Origin: Ephemerocybe angulata
Lineage: Eukaryota; Basidiomycota; Agaricomycetes; Agaricales; Psathyrellaceae
Direction of reading: 5' to 3'
Assembly: GCA_013368325.1 (NCBI GenBank)
Contig: JAACJK010000009.1
Location: 248,001 to 312,000, forward strand
Length of the DNA stretch: 64,000 nucleotides
Positions within the stretch are counted from its first letter, which is position 1, and each line of letters starts with the position of its first letter. Made by a program: the position numbers and the translations under genes. Below are positions 44,646 through 54,510 of the stretch, one piece after another. A model generated the notes under the pieces. It saw only the letters and a program-made list of their open reading frames with translations. It had not been told where the DNA came from and searched no databases.

Positions 44646-45382
44646 ATGCGCTTCGCTTCCGTCCTCACCCTTATTCCTCTGGCGCTCTCCCTGGGATTGC
44701 TTGCGAATGCACAAGATGTGCGTATCCAGCCTAAACTTTAGCTTCATCGGATTCGACGTTAGTTGGACTCATACCGCGCCTCCATTAGCACACACTGGAC
44801 AGCCGTGAGTACGTCGATGAGCTGAGCGCCCGCGAAGACTATTTCGGTGACGCTCTCGCCGCTCGCGAAATACTCTCCGACGTCTCAACCCGTGAGCTCG
44901 TCAACTTGCTTAGCGAGCGCTTGGAGAGGCGTGGCCCTGGCAAGAAATGCAAAAGATGCCATCGGGTACGTTTCACGCTCTTTCTCCCTCTACGAACCTT
45001 CCTTCCTTCGTTCTCCACGTTTGAGTGGGCTGGGGTGGTTGGAAGAGTGCGGCTCCACCAACGGTATTATGACTGTACCATTACTCACCGCCTCCAATTC
45101 AGGCAGAGGGTCTGAGCAAGGTTTGCTGTGCCGACATCGCCCACAGCCCAAACGATAGTCGCAACTGGCGCGGGAGGATCACGTGCCAGACTTGCCCTGA
45201 GACCTGGAAAGAATTCGCTGAAATCGTGCGTAAACATTCATTTAATACCCATTTGCTCCCCCTTCCACTAGAAGCGTTGGGAGCCGGTGAGACAACGCTG
45301 TGCGAGGATGCTGATACGATACCTTGCATTTAAGCCCCATGGCCGGGTGTGCAGAACAAAGAATGCCGCCCACTATTACTGA
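44646..45382 (+). CDS. Small secreted cysteine-containing protein, family member 2
   Basis: Exons 44646-44717, 44789-44965, 45103-45225, 45272-45382; 160 aa. Signal peptide ASVLTLIPLALSLGLLANA; core HTLDSREYVDELSARE ... STRELVNLLSERLERR; first knuckle CKRCHR; second part VCCADIAHSPNDSRNW and TCQTCPETW; final exon KRWEPVRQRCARMLIRYL. It lies 535 bp downstream of member 1 in the same orientation, a tandem duplicate; the two share signal peptide and promoter more closely with each other than with members 3 and 4. If the last intron were retained, the frame would end 16 codons earlier and read HSFNTH, giving a C2H2-like spacing. Confidence 0.72.
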
Positions 45383-45948
45383 GGAGGCATTGTCATACAC
45401 TGGCAAATCAAGTGTATTGATGAGGTTCATACTTTATTCGTCTCTTATACACCTTCCACATTCGCACTGCATGGGGCCCATTTGAGAGTATTACATAGGC
45501 AAGCAGGATACGCACAATAGGGACCGTAGACCTGTATTGAGGCCAGATCCAATGGAAGGTCGGGGTGGATGGATGCAAGCAAGATGCAAGGTCAGTGTTG
45601 TTGATGCCGCTCCCCGGGCAGAGGAGCTGCGACGTGGATTATTCTGGTGGCTGGGGGGTTCTGAGAGCGGGCGATGCTAGTGGTGCAAAGGAAGAGCGGG
45701 GTAGAGGGATGTGTATAAATGCAGCCAAGGTAAAATACGAGATGATGCATCCTGCAACAAAGTGGCATTTTGGAGCTTTGTGGGCGCCTCGGTAGACGCT
45801 TGAGCTTTTGCATGTCTGTGCACAAGGTACTGGAAGGTTTCATATACGATCATCGGCATGCACAGATTGCGATGTTAGTGATCCTACTTCCTGATTTACA
45901 TGGCTTTAGAAAAAGGGATAGGAGGTACTGAAGCGTGTTTGCGGAGTA
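45383..45948. other. Shared 3' flank of the secreted genes
   Basis: The sequence 45405-45620 (CTGGCAAATCAAGTGTATTGATGAGG-like, then a block around GTATTACATAGGCAAGCAGG and CCGCTCCCCGGGCAGAGGAG) is repeated after secreted genes 3 (about 51780-52010) and 4 (about 55525-55745), so the duplicated unit includes about 300 bp of 3' flank. The remainder up to the NACHT 2 stop has no gene. Confidence 0.6.
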
Positions 45949-48595
45949 CTAGGACGAGCTTGACGGTGGTTGATAAACTAAGCTCGCGAGTACCTTGTGG
46001 AGAAACATCCGATCAGCCTCGCTATGAGAGCTGGAGTTATAGTACTGTTGGAGCTTCTGTTGCGTACTGATAGATGGTCAAATTCGATACGACAAACGTG
46101 AGATTATGGATTACTCACATAGGAGTTAAGTCCTGGATGAAATTGATTGCCTCATCCCGGTTCCATTTTTGCCAAGCAGACCACCGGTCACGGCAATCCC
46201 GTGCAAACGCGCATGCTTCAGGGGCTTTATCCTGACGTGCAGCGACAAGGAGAATTAGCACACAGTTTGCTTTTGTGTGGAGAAGCTCCGTACCCTCATG
46301 AATGGAAAAAGTCGTGTAAATGCGTTCGAGGTGTCTTCGACCTGGTAAGGCTTCACTGGCAGATTGAAATTGTGCAAAAATAGTCGATGCAACAACAGTT
46401 TTTCAATGAGCACCCATCCTCCACCGCTAGCCTTGAAAAACTCGATGAAGGAATCAACGACACGATGGGGCTCGGGAAGTGTTGAGTGTTGATTAAAGTA
46501 CTGATTTGTAGTAGCGGCTAGTAATCGTATAGCGACTTCAGAAAGGTGATCAGCTAGTACAGGGTAGGTCAGCAGCTATCCAAATGGTGCTGAAGAATAA
46601 GTCATTGGCTTACATTCACTAATTCGTTGTAGGCAGCAAGAAACGGTGTGTGCCAGGGCCCTTGATTGGGCATAAAAAGCACCTACACGACCCTCGTCGA
46701 AGAGGAAGTCTTGGAACGACTTGTGGTAGAGAACCAGTCTCCCGCCCTTGTCTTTGACCAAGGATTGTAGGTCACCCACGATGCTTTTGTATGCGCCTTC
46801 TTCAAGCCCAAGGATCTGATCATAGAATGAGAGGAAGTAGTTATAGTCAGCACGAAGGCAGTAGCAGTTAAGAACCAGAAGGAAGTCGTGCTCATTGGTA
46901 TCGACCGCCTCGTACTCCTCCTTGGCCCTGGAAAGAATGAGCATGTACAATCTGTCGAGGGCGGCAAATGGTTTCGCCTTGGATTGCTTCTTCCCGGGCG
47001 CCCAATCCAGCACGGTGCGGAGCCTTGTTTTAGGGGCCCCGCGCCGCTGCGATACGTATCTCATCACCGTAGCGGCATAGATGTACTGGCCCGATGCAGC
47101 CTCGACAATTTTGTCAACGTCCGTTTCGCTGAACCACGTTTCCTCCAAGTTCATCATCTCCCCGAGCTCCCGCAGTCTTCTCGAGACGGTGCGACGAATG
47201 TCAGTGCTTGCGTCGTAACGGCCGCTGTCGCTGAGTTGGATCGGGTAGGCAGCCTTGTGGAGGTATCCCCCAGGGCGTAGAGCCTCTTGGACAACCATTT
47301 CCGGACGGCTGGCAACAAAGAAACAGAAAGGCGTTCGGTCCTTCACCACGCAGTAGTCGATAACGCGGAGGAACTCCTTCTGGCTGTCCTCATTGCTGCA
47401 TTCGTCGAGGCCGTCAACAAGAATTGCGTATGGGAGCGCCAATAATTCAGAGGGAGAGAGGCGGGAGACGGGGTTGAGAATCAGCGCCTCCATTTGCGAC
47501 ATGAGGGACCGGTCGAAGATTAGAGGATCATTCTCGACAGTTCTTTCAATCATTTTTCGGAGTGCTGTACTCGTCAGCCCCAACTGATATGCGATGGTCG
47601 GGATGAGCCTGGCGGTGTTGTTCCTGGTACCGTCTCCAGCGCTGAAGAAGAACGAGGCAGCCAGGATCTCACTCCCTGCACAGTTCTCGGAGATCGTCTG
47701 CTGTAGTGCAGACTTTCCTGCACCTGCAGCCCCCGTCATATAGAGCAGCCGTTGGGGAGCTTCGCGATTTCGGATCCAATCCATAATTTCCCTGATGAGC
47801 TCGACGCGCGTGTCTTCGTCACACTTCGGTGGATCGAATCGGGCTTTCGCGTCGAATAGAGCATTGGGCGCAGTAGCGGTGACAAGTGTATCCCAGCCTG
47901 CGCAAGATGCGATGAGAATCAGCTGAATGATAGATAGAGCGGATGATCAGGCCCACCTTTCGATTTTGCTGCCTGGTTGTAGACATTGTACTCGAAATTG
48001 TCTACCTGGAAGTCATGGGAATTGGAAAGGAAGCCGGGGCCGGTTGAATTGGACGAAGGCGCGATTCGGTCGTTTCGCCAGTCAGGAGCCCCTCTGTCTA
48101 TAAAGTTGGCTGAGACGGGAATTGCAGCCGATGGTCCTGTAGTCGTATGTGTAGCACGCCCAGAGGACTGTGCGACGTTGAAGGATGTCAATACTATGTC
48201 CAAACATGATGCATGTGAGCGACGGGCCATGCGGGGGCTGCATTGCGAGAGAGGAGATGACTACCTTGTTTGCGAAAGCCATGTTCTGGCTGGTTCTCGT
48301 TGGGAGGGTCCGGAGGGATCTCACTCGAATCGCGGAATGAATGAGGCTGCGGTTGTGGTGACGACAATGGATAGCACTGAAAGTTATAACCAATGCCCCC
48401 AGAGATCGACACGTCATTGCCCGTGAGTGTTTGGTAAAATGGACGTTCAGATGTGGGCCGATGTGATGAGATTGAAGAGGGCCCCGCAGGGAACTGGGAA
48501 AGGACAGTCGAACCTGGCTCGGCGCGTTGCTTTCCTTTTCTGTCGTTCACTGGAGGACGCGACTTAAGCGAAGATGTTCTGCGGTCGGCGGGCAT
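45949..48595 (-). CDS. NACHT-domain protein, paralogue 2 (intact)
   Basis: Exons (minus): 48595-48265, 48193-47957, 47897-46614, 46553-46294, 46231-46119, 46066-45949; 780 aa, each junction in phase. Disordered N-terminus starting MPADRRTSSLKSRPPVND, then FQVDNFEYNVYNQAAKSK, APNALFDAKARFDPPKC, Walker A MTGAAGAGKSALQQTI, ILAASFFF, Walker B YAILVDGLDECSN, CFFVASRPEMV, GQYIYAATVMRYV, LVLYHKSFQDFLFDE, and a diverged C-terminus (HRVVDSFIEFFKAS; APEACAFARDCRDRW). The last exon is the least certain; a TGA at 46117-46115 is the alternative end. Same gene structure as paralogue 1 plus one intron in the N-terminal part. Convergent with secreted gene 2. Function unknown; NLR-like signalling assumed from the family. 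Confidence 0.82.
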
Positions 48596-49652
48596 GTTAA
48601 CCGAGTCCCGCGATGGAGGAAGAGGTTCGATAGCTGCGAGCCCAAAGCCGCCACGCGATGAATACACCTTTCAGATCAGAGGGGCGATGCGGGCGTGAGA
48701 GAATTGTCACGCATGGGCGCTTAGCGCTTACTTATCTCGAGCGCCTTCAGCCCTCCGAACAGAAGCGGTTGTACACGAGCTACATCCTGTGTATCTCGTA
48801 TCTTACCGTAGGCCCACCGGCGCCTTCGAACGCGACCACATCTTCAGGCTCAGCCCAACGCCCTCGATCCCCCTGCGAGTTTAGCTCTTATGCTTCTCTG
48901 GCTATGTTTCGCATATGACGACGAGGAAGGCAACCCGGCCCGTCAATGGGAGAAAGAGCCTTTGAGTTTCTGAAGGAGTACTAGGAGAAGGGGAATTGTG
49001 CTCTACGGTGATTCAGGGTGACGTCTCCGTCAACGTCCTTGGCGTCGTCGCCGGCGGCTCTCAACTAAACTCGGACGTGGTCGAGGGAACAGGTGACGCA
49101 TTCACCTTTAAATCCACCTTGGCGGCACCTTCCAGCGACCCCACAGAGCGCTGCGCCGATCATATGCTCAGGATATCCCCAGGCGTATTCAGCTTCGTGA
49201 GCTCCCAAGTTATACAGCTGTTTAGTACGGCTTCGTTGGAGGAGGCGAAATCGCTGTCGAAGATCTTAAAATTCCCCGGCCTGCGGTGTTGGCGCATATC
49301 AGCGGCCCTGGGCGCTTGTCCGGATTTTGCTTTGGTCATGTTTGTTCCACTGGCCCCGCTTGGTCAGCATCGTTGCCCAACAGCTTTCGTGCCGCCTTCC
49401 TCTTCTCTACCCAGCTAGCAATGCGACACGCTTATAAAGGAATCGAACCAACCCAGCACAATGGAGCGCAACATGTCTCAATTCAGACTGAGCACTGCAG
49501 CCCCGATCTTCCTACCTCACTCTCCGCATGTCAGCTGCTGCCCACCAGTGCCACTGTGCACGTATGGAGTCGCCAGGCTTTCCTTTCCGACACTGGCACT
49601 ATATACATACAGACGCAGGCGATCAAGTGAAAGAAAGGATCAAAGTGTTTAG
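48596..49652. other. Remnant-rich spacer
   Basis: About 1 kb with protein-like but unconnected frames: TYLERLQPSEQKRLYTSYIL (48721-48918) and VIQGDVSVNVLGVVAGGS (about 49005-49200). Neither is recognised. From about 49300 to 49640 the sequence is repeated imperfectly at 52210-52545 (ATCGAACCAACCCAGC, GCACTGCAGCCCCGATCTTC-like). This looks like debris of duplicated genes. Confidence 0.45.
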
Positions 49653-50107
49653 CCTCTTCCTCAAGAAGCTTTCGCTCATCCCTTCGTCGCTCAACCCCCA
49701 CATCTCGACACACATCTTCTTTTCTTCGTACAGACTCCTTATGCGTCACTGCAATCCATGTACTGGCTTGAGTCTGCGGGCTCGCACGGCGTTTGGGGAC
49801 TGGACGACCACGCGGTGGGGCACAGGTTTATGCATCCATGGGCGATCCGCGATGCGGAGGTTGTAGAGGAGTGCAGTCGAGATTGGATGTACTTCGCTTG
49901 TGTTGGGTTTGTCAATTCGATACGTGACTTTCCTTCCATTGTCCTCCGCCTCCGTGTCCCGCGCCCACCCTCTTTTTTTCCAATACATACGATAAGGGCT
50001 TTACGCTTTACTTACTTCTTGACCATCTTCGCTCGCTATAGATGAAGACCGCGAGTCTACGATGGGACTCGCCGATGCTGGACGACATCTCGGCGGTGAA
50101 GACGTAG
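49653..50107 (+). pseudogene. PTPA 3'-half pseudogene
   Basis: Matches the PTPA gene from the start of its fourth exon (same TTTAG acceptor) through intron 4 into exon 5. Recognisable pieces: [51 protein letters not shown] and [12 protein letters not shown]. It carries small indels that break the frame in the STYWLEP region, a deletion of about 40 bp removing most of the [15 protein letters not shown] segment, and a TAG at 50105. Then about 600 bp of the last exon are missing and the 3' UTR follows (to about 50245). Because intron 4 is kept, this is a DNA duplication, not a retrocopy. Confidence 0.85.
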
Positions 50108-50610
50108 CTGAGACTCTATGCGTTACGCTGCGCAAAAGCTCTAGTGTAGGTCACCTGGATGTCCGTTATTATATGCTCGCATACGCCGCCCTGCCCGTTG
50201 TACACTACATTGAGGTTTACCGTTTTACTTTATAAATTGAAGTCTCGCCACAGTTGCGGCCGATACAGGTACATAGGTAGGAGGCCCTCGTCATGATTTT
50301 GATTTTTGTTGGCTCTCTTGCCTTCCGAGGATTTGGAGTAGCACAGATTCAATTTTTTCTTTGGAGTGGCACCGAGTGCCAATGTGCGCTTGTCCGCTTA
50401 TTCGAAACATATGGGGATTCGCCATGTGACGTGACGGATGGCGCCTAAATCCAGAGTTTAACGCCCAGAAGAGGCATCTCGTTCGGGCTTCTCGGTTTAT
50501 CCGGATCATTCAAGCTATAGATTACCATACCTTTGAGATTGCTTTCTAACTCGACTGCTTTGATACATATGCCCACAAATCGAACACAAGTCACATCTGA
50601 GACAATATGT
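50108..50610. other. Duplicated PTPA 3' UTR and unique spacer
   Basis: 50115-50245 matches 42760-42880. The following 365 bp have no visible gene or repeat and end at the break point of the direct segmental duplication. Confidence 0.5.
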
Positions 50611-50941
50611 TGAGAAGTAATGGACATTGGTGGAAAGTGAAAGGAGCTACATGCGAAAAATTGGGCGTGACAGGCGCTCACCCCCACCTGAGGTACTGAA
50701 TTCAGACGCTTCATCGGCTAACCTTAAACTTCCTTAGGCCCCTGATCTCCCCTGATACCCGGTTGGGCGCGGTTAAATTAGAGTGGACAACCGGGATGAC
50801 TGATCTGGGAAAGTGGACTTAACAACCAACTGATGTGAGGGGCCCAGTCTTGTACATACCTTTTGAGCATCTCTTCCAGAGCACTTGCCGAGGATTGAAA
50901 AAACAACGTGTTTCAATGGGCCGAAGGCCGAAGCAGGCGTA

Positions 50942-50953
50942 GTGTATAAATAC
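50942..50953 (+). promoter_or_regulatory. TATA-like element of secreted gene 3 (same in gene 4)
   Basis: GTGTATAAATAC lies about 95 bp before the ATG at 51041 and the identical element lies about 100 bp before the ATG at 54969. Spacing fits a TATA box with a short leader. Conservation may just reflect the recent duplication. Confidence 0.45.
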
Positions 50954-51040
50954 TGTGAACTGACCAGGCGATATGGATATCTCATTCCACCAAGAACACT
51001 TAACACCCACACAAACCTACACACGTTACTACTACTTACC

Positions 51041-51741
51041 ATGCGCCCTGCCTCCATCCTCGCTCTTATTCCTATGGCGCTCTCCCTGGGATTGATTGTG
51101 AATGCACAAGATGTGCGTAGCCAGCCTAAATTTTAGCTTCATCGGATTTGACGTTAGTTGGACTCATACCGCGCCTCCATTAGCACACACTGGACAGCCG
51201 TGAGTACGTCGATGAGCTGAGCGCCCGCGAAGACTATTTCGGTGACTCTCTCGCCGCTCGCGAAATACTCTCCGACATCTCGACGCGTGAGCTCGTCAAC
51301 GTGCTTAGCGAGCGCTTGGAGAGGCGTGGCGAGCCAACTTGCAAAAGATGTGGATACGTACGTTTCACGCTCTTTCTCCCTCTATGAACCTTCCTTCCTT
51401 CGTCCTCCACGTTTGAGTGGGCTGGGGTGGTTGGAAGAGTGCGACTCCAACAATAGTATTATGACTGTACCATTACTCACCACGTCCAATTCAGACCGCT
51501 GCGAGTGGCAAGGTTTGCCCGCAGGGCAGGCACACCGTAACAATGCCTGGAAAATGGTTCAAGAAGAAGTTCCAGTGCACACTTTGCAATGAGTTCTTTG
51601 CCGATATAGTGCGTAAACATTCATTTAATAGCCATCTGCTTCCCCTTCCACTAGAAGCGTTGGGAGCCGGTGAGACAAGGCTGTACGAGGATGCTGATAC
51701 GATACCTGCATTTAAGCCCAGCACCCCTTGCTCTAAACTGA
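51041..51741 (+). CDS. Small secreted cysteine-containing protein, family member 3
   Basis: Exons 51041-51112, 51184-51357, 51495-51608, 51655-51741; 148 aa. Signal peptide ASILALIPMALSLGLIVNA; core HTLDSREYVDELSARE, DSLAAREILSD, STRELVNVLSERLERR; first knuckle CKRC; then a basic segment KWFKKKFQCTLCNEFF and the last exon KRWEPVRQGCTRMLIRYLHL. With the last intron retained the frame stays open to 51761 and reads CTLC plus HSFNSH, a C-x2-C-x10-H-x4-H spacing. The promoter (a shared block with GTGTATAAATACTGTGAAC, TATA-like at about 50942) is conserved with member 4. Confidence 0.75.
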
Positions 51742-51961
51742 GCCAAACCCACGTATTCTGAGGAGGCTTTCTCGTACACTCTGGCAAATCAGGTGTATTG
51801 ATGAGGCTCATAATTTTTTCGTCTCTTACATGCCTTCCACATTCGCACCCGCAAGGGGCCCATTTGAGAGTATTACATGGGCAAGCAGGATACGCCCAAT
51901 AGGGACCGTAGACCTGTATTTAATTTGAGGCCAGATTCAATGGAAGGTCAGGCTGGATGGA

Positions 51962-52883
51962 TTCAAGGTCGGTGTTGTCAATGCCGCTCCCCGGGCAGAG
52001 GAGCTGCTCGGACGTGGATTTTTTGGTTTTGGAAGCAATATAGAACACGGTACGAGAACCTCATGGTAAGAGTTCGTCTCGAGGTTCGTGTGTACTGCAA
52101 CACGGCTGATCTTTACTTGGTCTCTACTTATAATCCTCGAGTCGGAGTTTGAGGGAGTCAGGGGGACGCCGAGAAAAGCATCATGAAAGGGACAAACTTA
52201 GCGCTTGTCGCCGGTCGGGCCTCAGCGCTTGTTCGGAATCGGCTTTGATCATGTTTGTTCTCGAGCCCTTTGCTTAGTCATGGCTTTAAGTGACCAGCTT
52301 TCACTTTCGTGCTCGGGCTTCCTTCATTGTCTCTTTCCTCTCCCCTACTCATACTACAGCTAAATGCATCGAACCAACCCAGCCCAATGGCACGCAACAT
52401 GCCTTAACTCAAATCGAGCACTGCGGCCCTGATCTTCCTACTTCCCTCGCCTGATACCAGCGGCACCAGCCCCATGCATGTATGGAGTCGCCAGCTCGGG
52501 CACTGGCACTATATACGTGCAGGTGAAGGCGATTGAAGAAGGAACTAATCGCAGTGAACGAGCAAACCAGGTGCGTCTCCTCGTTTGACCTACGGAACAA
52601 GCTCGCTTATTCCACTGGGCCTTTGTCTATCAGCCATATCTGCACAGGAAGGACCCCAGGGGCGCTTGGACCGCGTAGCGCGACGCAACACACTGGCCGT
52701 TTCGGTTGACGGCCGCGTATGGGCGAACAACTCAGTCGCTGTGTACGGGACCCCTGTCGTCCCTAATCCAACCTACTCCCCACCTTGCTCTCCTGCAACT
52801 ACCATTGGGCCCAGCCGAACCAAACTTTAACCGCCGAAATTTCTCTGCAATCGTCCTCAACCAACCAACCAGCCAGCCATAAC
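51962..52883. other. Spacer with repeated debris and gene-like fragments
   Basis: 52210-52545 is an imperfect repeat of 49300-49640. At about 52640-52800 the plus frame gives RLDRVARRNTLAVSVDG and RVWANNSVAVYGTPVVPNP, which looks like part of a real exon, but no start, domain or continuation is evident. I treat the stretch as degraded duplicated DNA. Confidence 0.4.
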
Positions 52884-53190
52884 ATGGGGCCGCATGGACG
52901 GGCAGCCGATACAATCTCCTCCCAACCTCAGAAAACACAACATACCCCAGCAACGCCGAGCGCGCTCTCTCGCGTACCTCTGCACTCAAGCACCACTGCC
53001 GTCAACTCCCCTTCTGCGTCCGGGATCTCGAGTGCTCAGCCTACTTCGACTCAAGCCCGCGCACACAGGACACGAAGGCGTGCAACTGCGCGGCCTGCGG
53101 TTTGACGCCTGGAGAGGGTGGTAGGGTTGCGTGGGTTGCGTTTGCGACGAAGAAGGCGATTTGGATGGGGATGGGGCAGCCGATGGGATT
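52884..53190 (+). pseudogene. Decayed copy of the small membrane protein
   Basis: Two blocks match the gene at 39933-40406 in order: LHSSTTAVN near 52985-53010 (HSSTTAVN in the intact gene) and TKKAIWMGMGQP near 53140-53180 (TRKAIWVDGGMGMGEP in the intact gene). Between them the frame changes and the membrane helix is largely lost. With the PTPA pseudogene this shows that both members of the divergent TM/PTPA pair were once duplicated together. Confidence 0.55.
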
Positions 53191-53757
53191 CATTCAGGGG
53201 AAGGTGAGTCGGACATTTCCAGGGCTTGGTGGGACGGGCGCTAATCCGTTATGTAGGCACCCTTCGACGACGATCATGAATCCTTTCGCATTCGCACCTC
53301 CGTTTTCTACTGTTATTAAACCCAGATGTATGGACCAAATACCTTATCTTTCGGACTCTCAGGGCAGACTTTGAAGTATACTGGCGGGCGTTGTACTCAA
53401 ACATACCCAGTCTGAAGTCATAAAATTGGGGAATATAATGGACACAGACGACCGCCCGGCGCTGGAGGAGGTTGGGTGCTTCCGCCCCTGGCGGTTTGGG
53501 CGCCAGTCTGAGAAACCCTTTGGGTATGGGTAACTGCACGAGGTCAACGAAACGAACACGCCTTGAAGGCTCATGGGCTGGCGCATTGTGCGATTGTACC
53601 AGAGGTGGCCTTCATTTCTGTCAAAGACGATGCTGTTTCGTTCATCGGTGAACCACAAGAAATTGATGGGCGCTTATTTGTGGATAACAATGTTTCTTGG
53701 GGAAAGGTGAACAAACAATAGCGAAGACATTGCATTAGCATAAACTACGCGACATTA
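53191..53757. other. Spacer without gene
   Basis: About 570 bp; a few overlapping 90-100 aa frames on the minus strand have no motif. It lies between the TM-protein remnant and the NACHT 3 stop. Confidence 0.4.
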
Positions 53758-54510
53758 CTAGCTTTCTCCTGGATAATATATCATCTTTACGCCTTTAACG
53801 TCTTCGCTCGGGAATGAATCATCGTCTTCACCGTCTTCGCTCGCTGCCTCCTCGCAACGCTGTTTCCAGATCCTTTCAATCTTCTTGAGCAATTCTTTCC
53901 ACTGTTCATAGTAGCCCTGCACAATTGCCGCTGCTTCAGGCTCCTTCTCCTGTTATGTGGTAATTAGAATTCAGAGTCTGGTCTCTCTGTTGGAGTTTCG
54001 CGTACCTTCATCAGTGGGAGCACACATTCAAATGTTTAAACCATATCAGCGCGTCGATCAGTGCACCATCTCCAGGTTGAACCTCGAGAGCTTCCGTTAA
54101 CCAGCTGTCGATGGTACTCCATCCCTGACCGTCCCTAGAGAACTCGACAAGAGTGTCGGCAATTATTTTCCTACGCTCGTCACATTCTAACCGATACAGC
54201 TTCCAGAGTGCTGTCGACAAGTGGTAGAAGATGTCGGCGCCATCGAAGTTACACAGAAATCGTACTGGTCGCATCGCCGATCCTGTGAGCAATGCTGATG
54301 AGAAATCTAGGCCTGCAGGAGAAAGTGAATGGCTTACGGTTCCCCACCCATCGCAAAAGGCTGGAGACAATGTTATCTAAAGCCTCCAGGAGGGTGAATA
54401 AAGGGCCTGCGATTTGTGACAAGTGACTAGAGAGCCTGGGTAGTGATATCTATTTGACCCATCGTGAACTGTAACCAAGGCTCGTAGGTCGCAGATAATT
54501 CTCTCGAACG
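53758..54510 (-). pseudogene. NACHT paralogue 3, 3' fragment with frameshift
   Basis: Matches the C-terminal quarter of the two NACHT genes on the minus strand: FERIICDLRALV and a broken TCHKSQ (about 54505-54400), then SAMRPVRFLCNFDGADIFYH, GQGWSTIDSWLTEALEVQ, and in a separate exon (53949-53758) EAAAIVQGYYEQWK with an acidic tail ending PGES. Near 54035 one base is missing: the frame reads WFKHLNV where FECVLPLMK lies in the next frame, just before the GTACGC donor. The 5' three quarters are absent; the left end of the duplicated unit B abuts the fragment at about 54511. Clearly non-functional as a NACHT protein. Confidence 0.8.

Larger units (their letters stand above)
50611..51961 (+). 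repeat. Direct segmental duplication, unit A
   Basis: From AAGTAATGGACATTGGTGG (about 50612) this segment is nearly identical to the one starting at about 54512, offset about 3.9 kb, same orientation. It includes about 430 bp of promoter, secreted gene 3 and its 3' flank. The main differences are short indels (a 12-bp repeat of GCTCACCCAG-type in unit B; a 12-15-bp insertion near 54790) and the absence in unit B of the second intron of the gene. Confidence 0.85.

Noticed and set aside
49435..49455. GGTTCGATTCC on the minus strand, a perfect tRNA B-box look-alike
   Set aside because: No A-box or cloverleaf at the required distance; the sequence belongs to a repeated non-tRNA segment also at about 52370.
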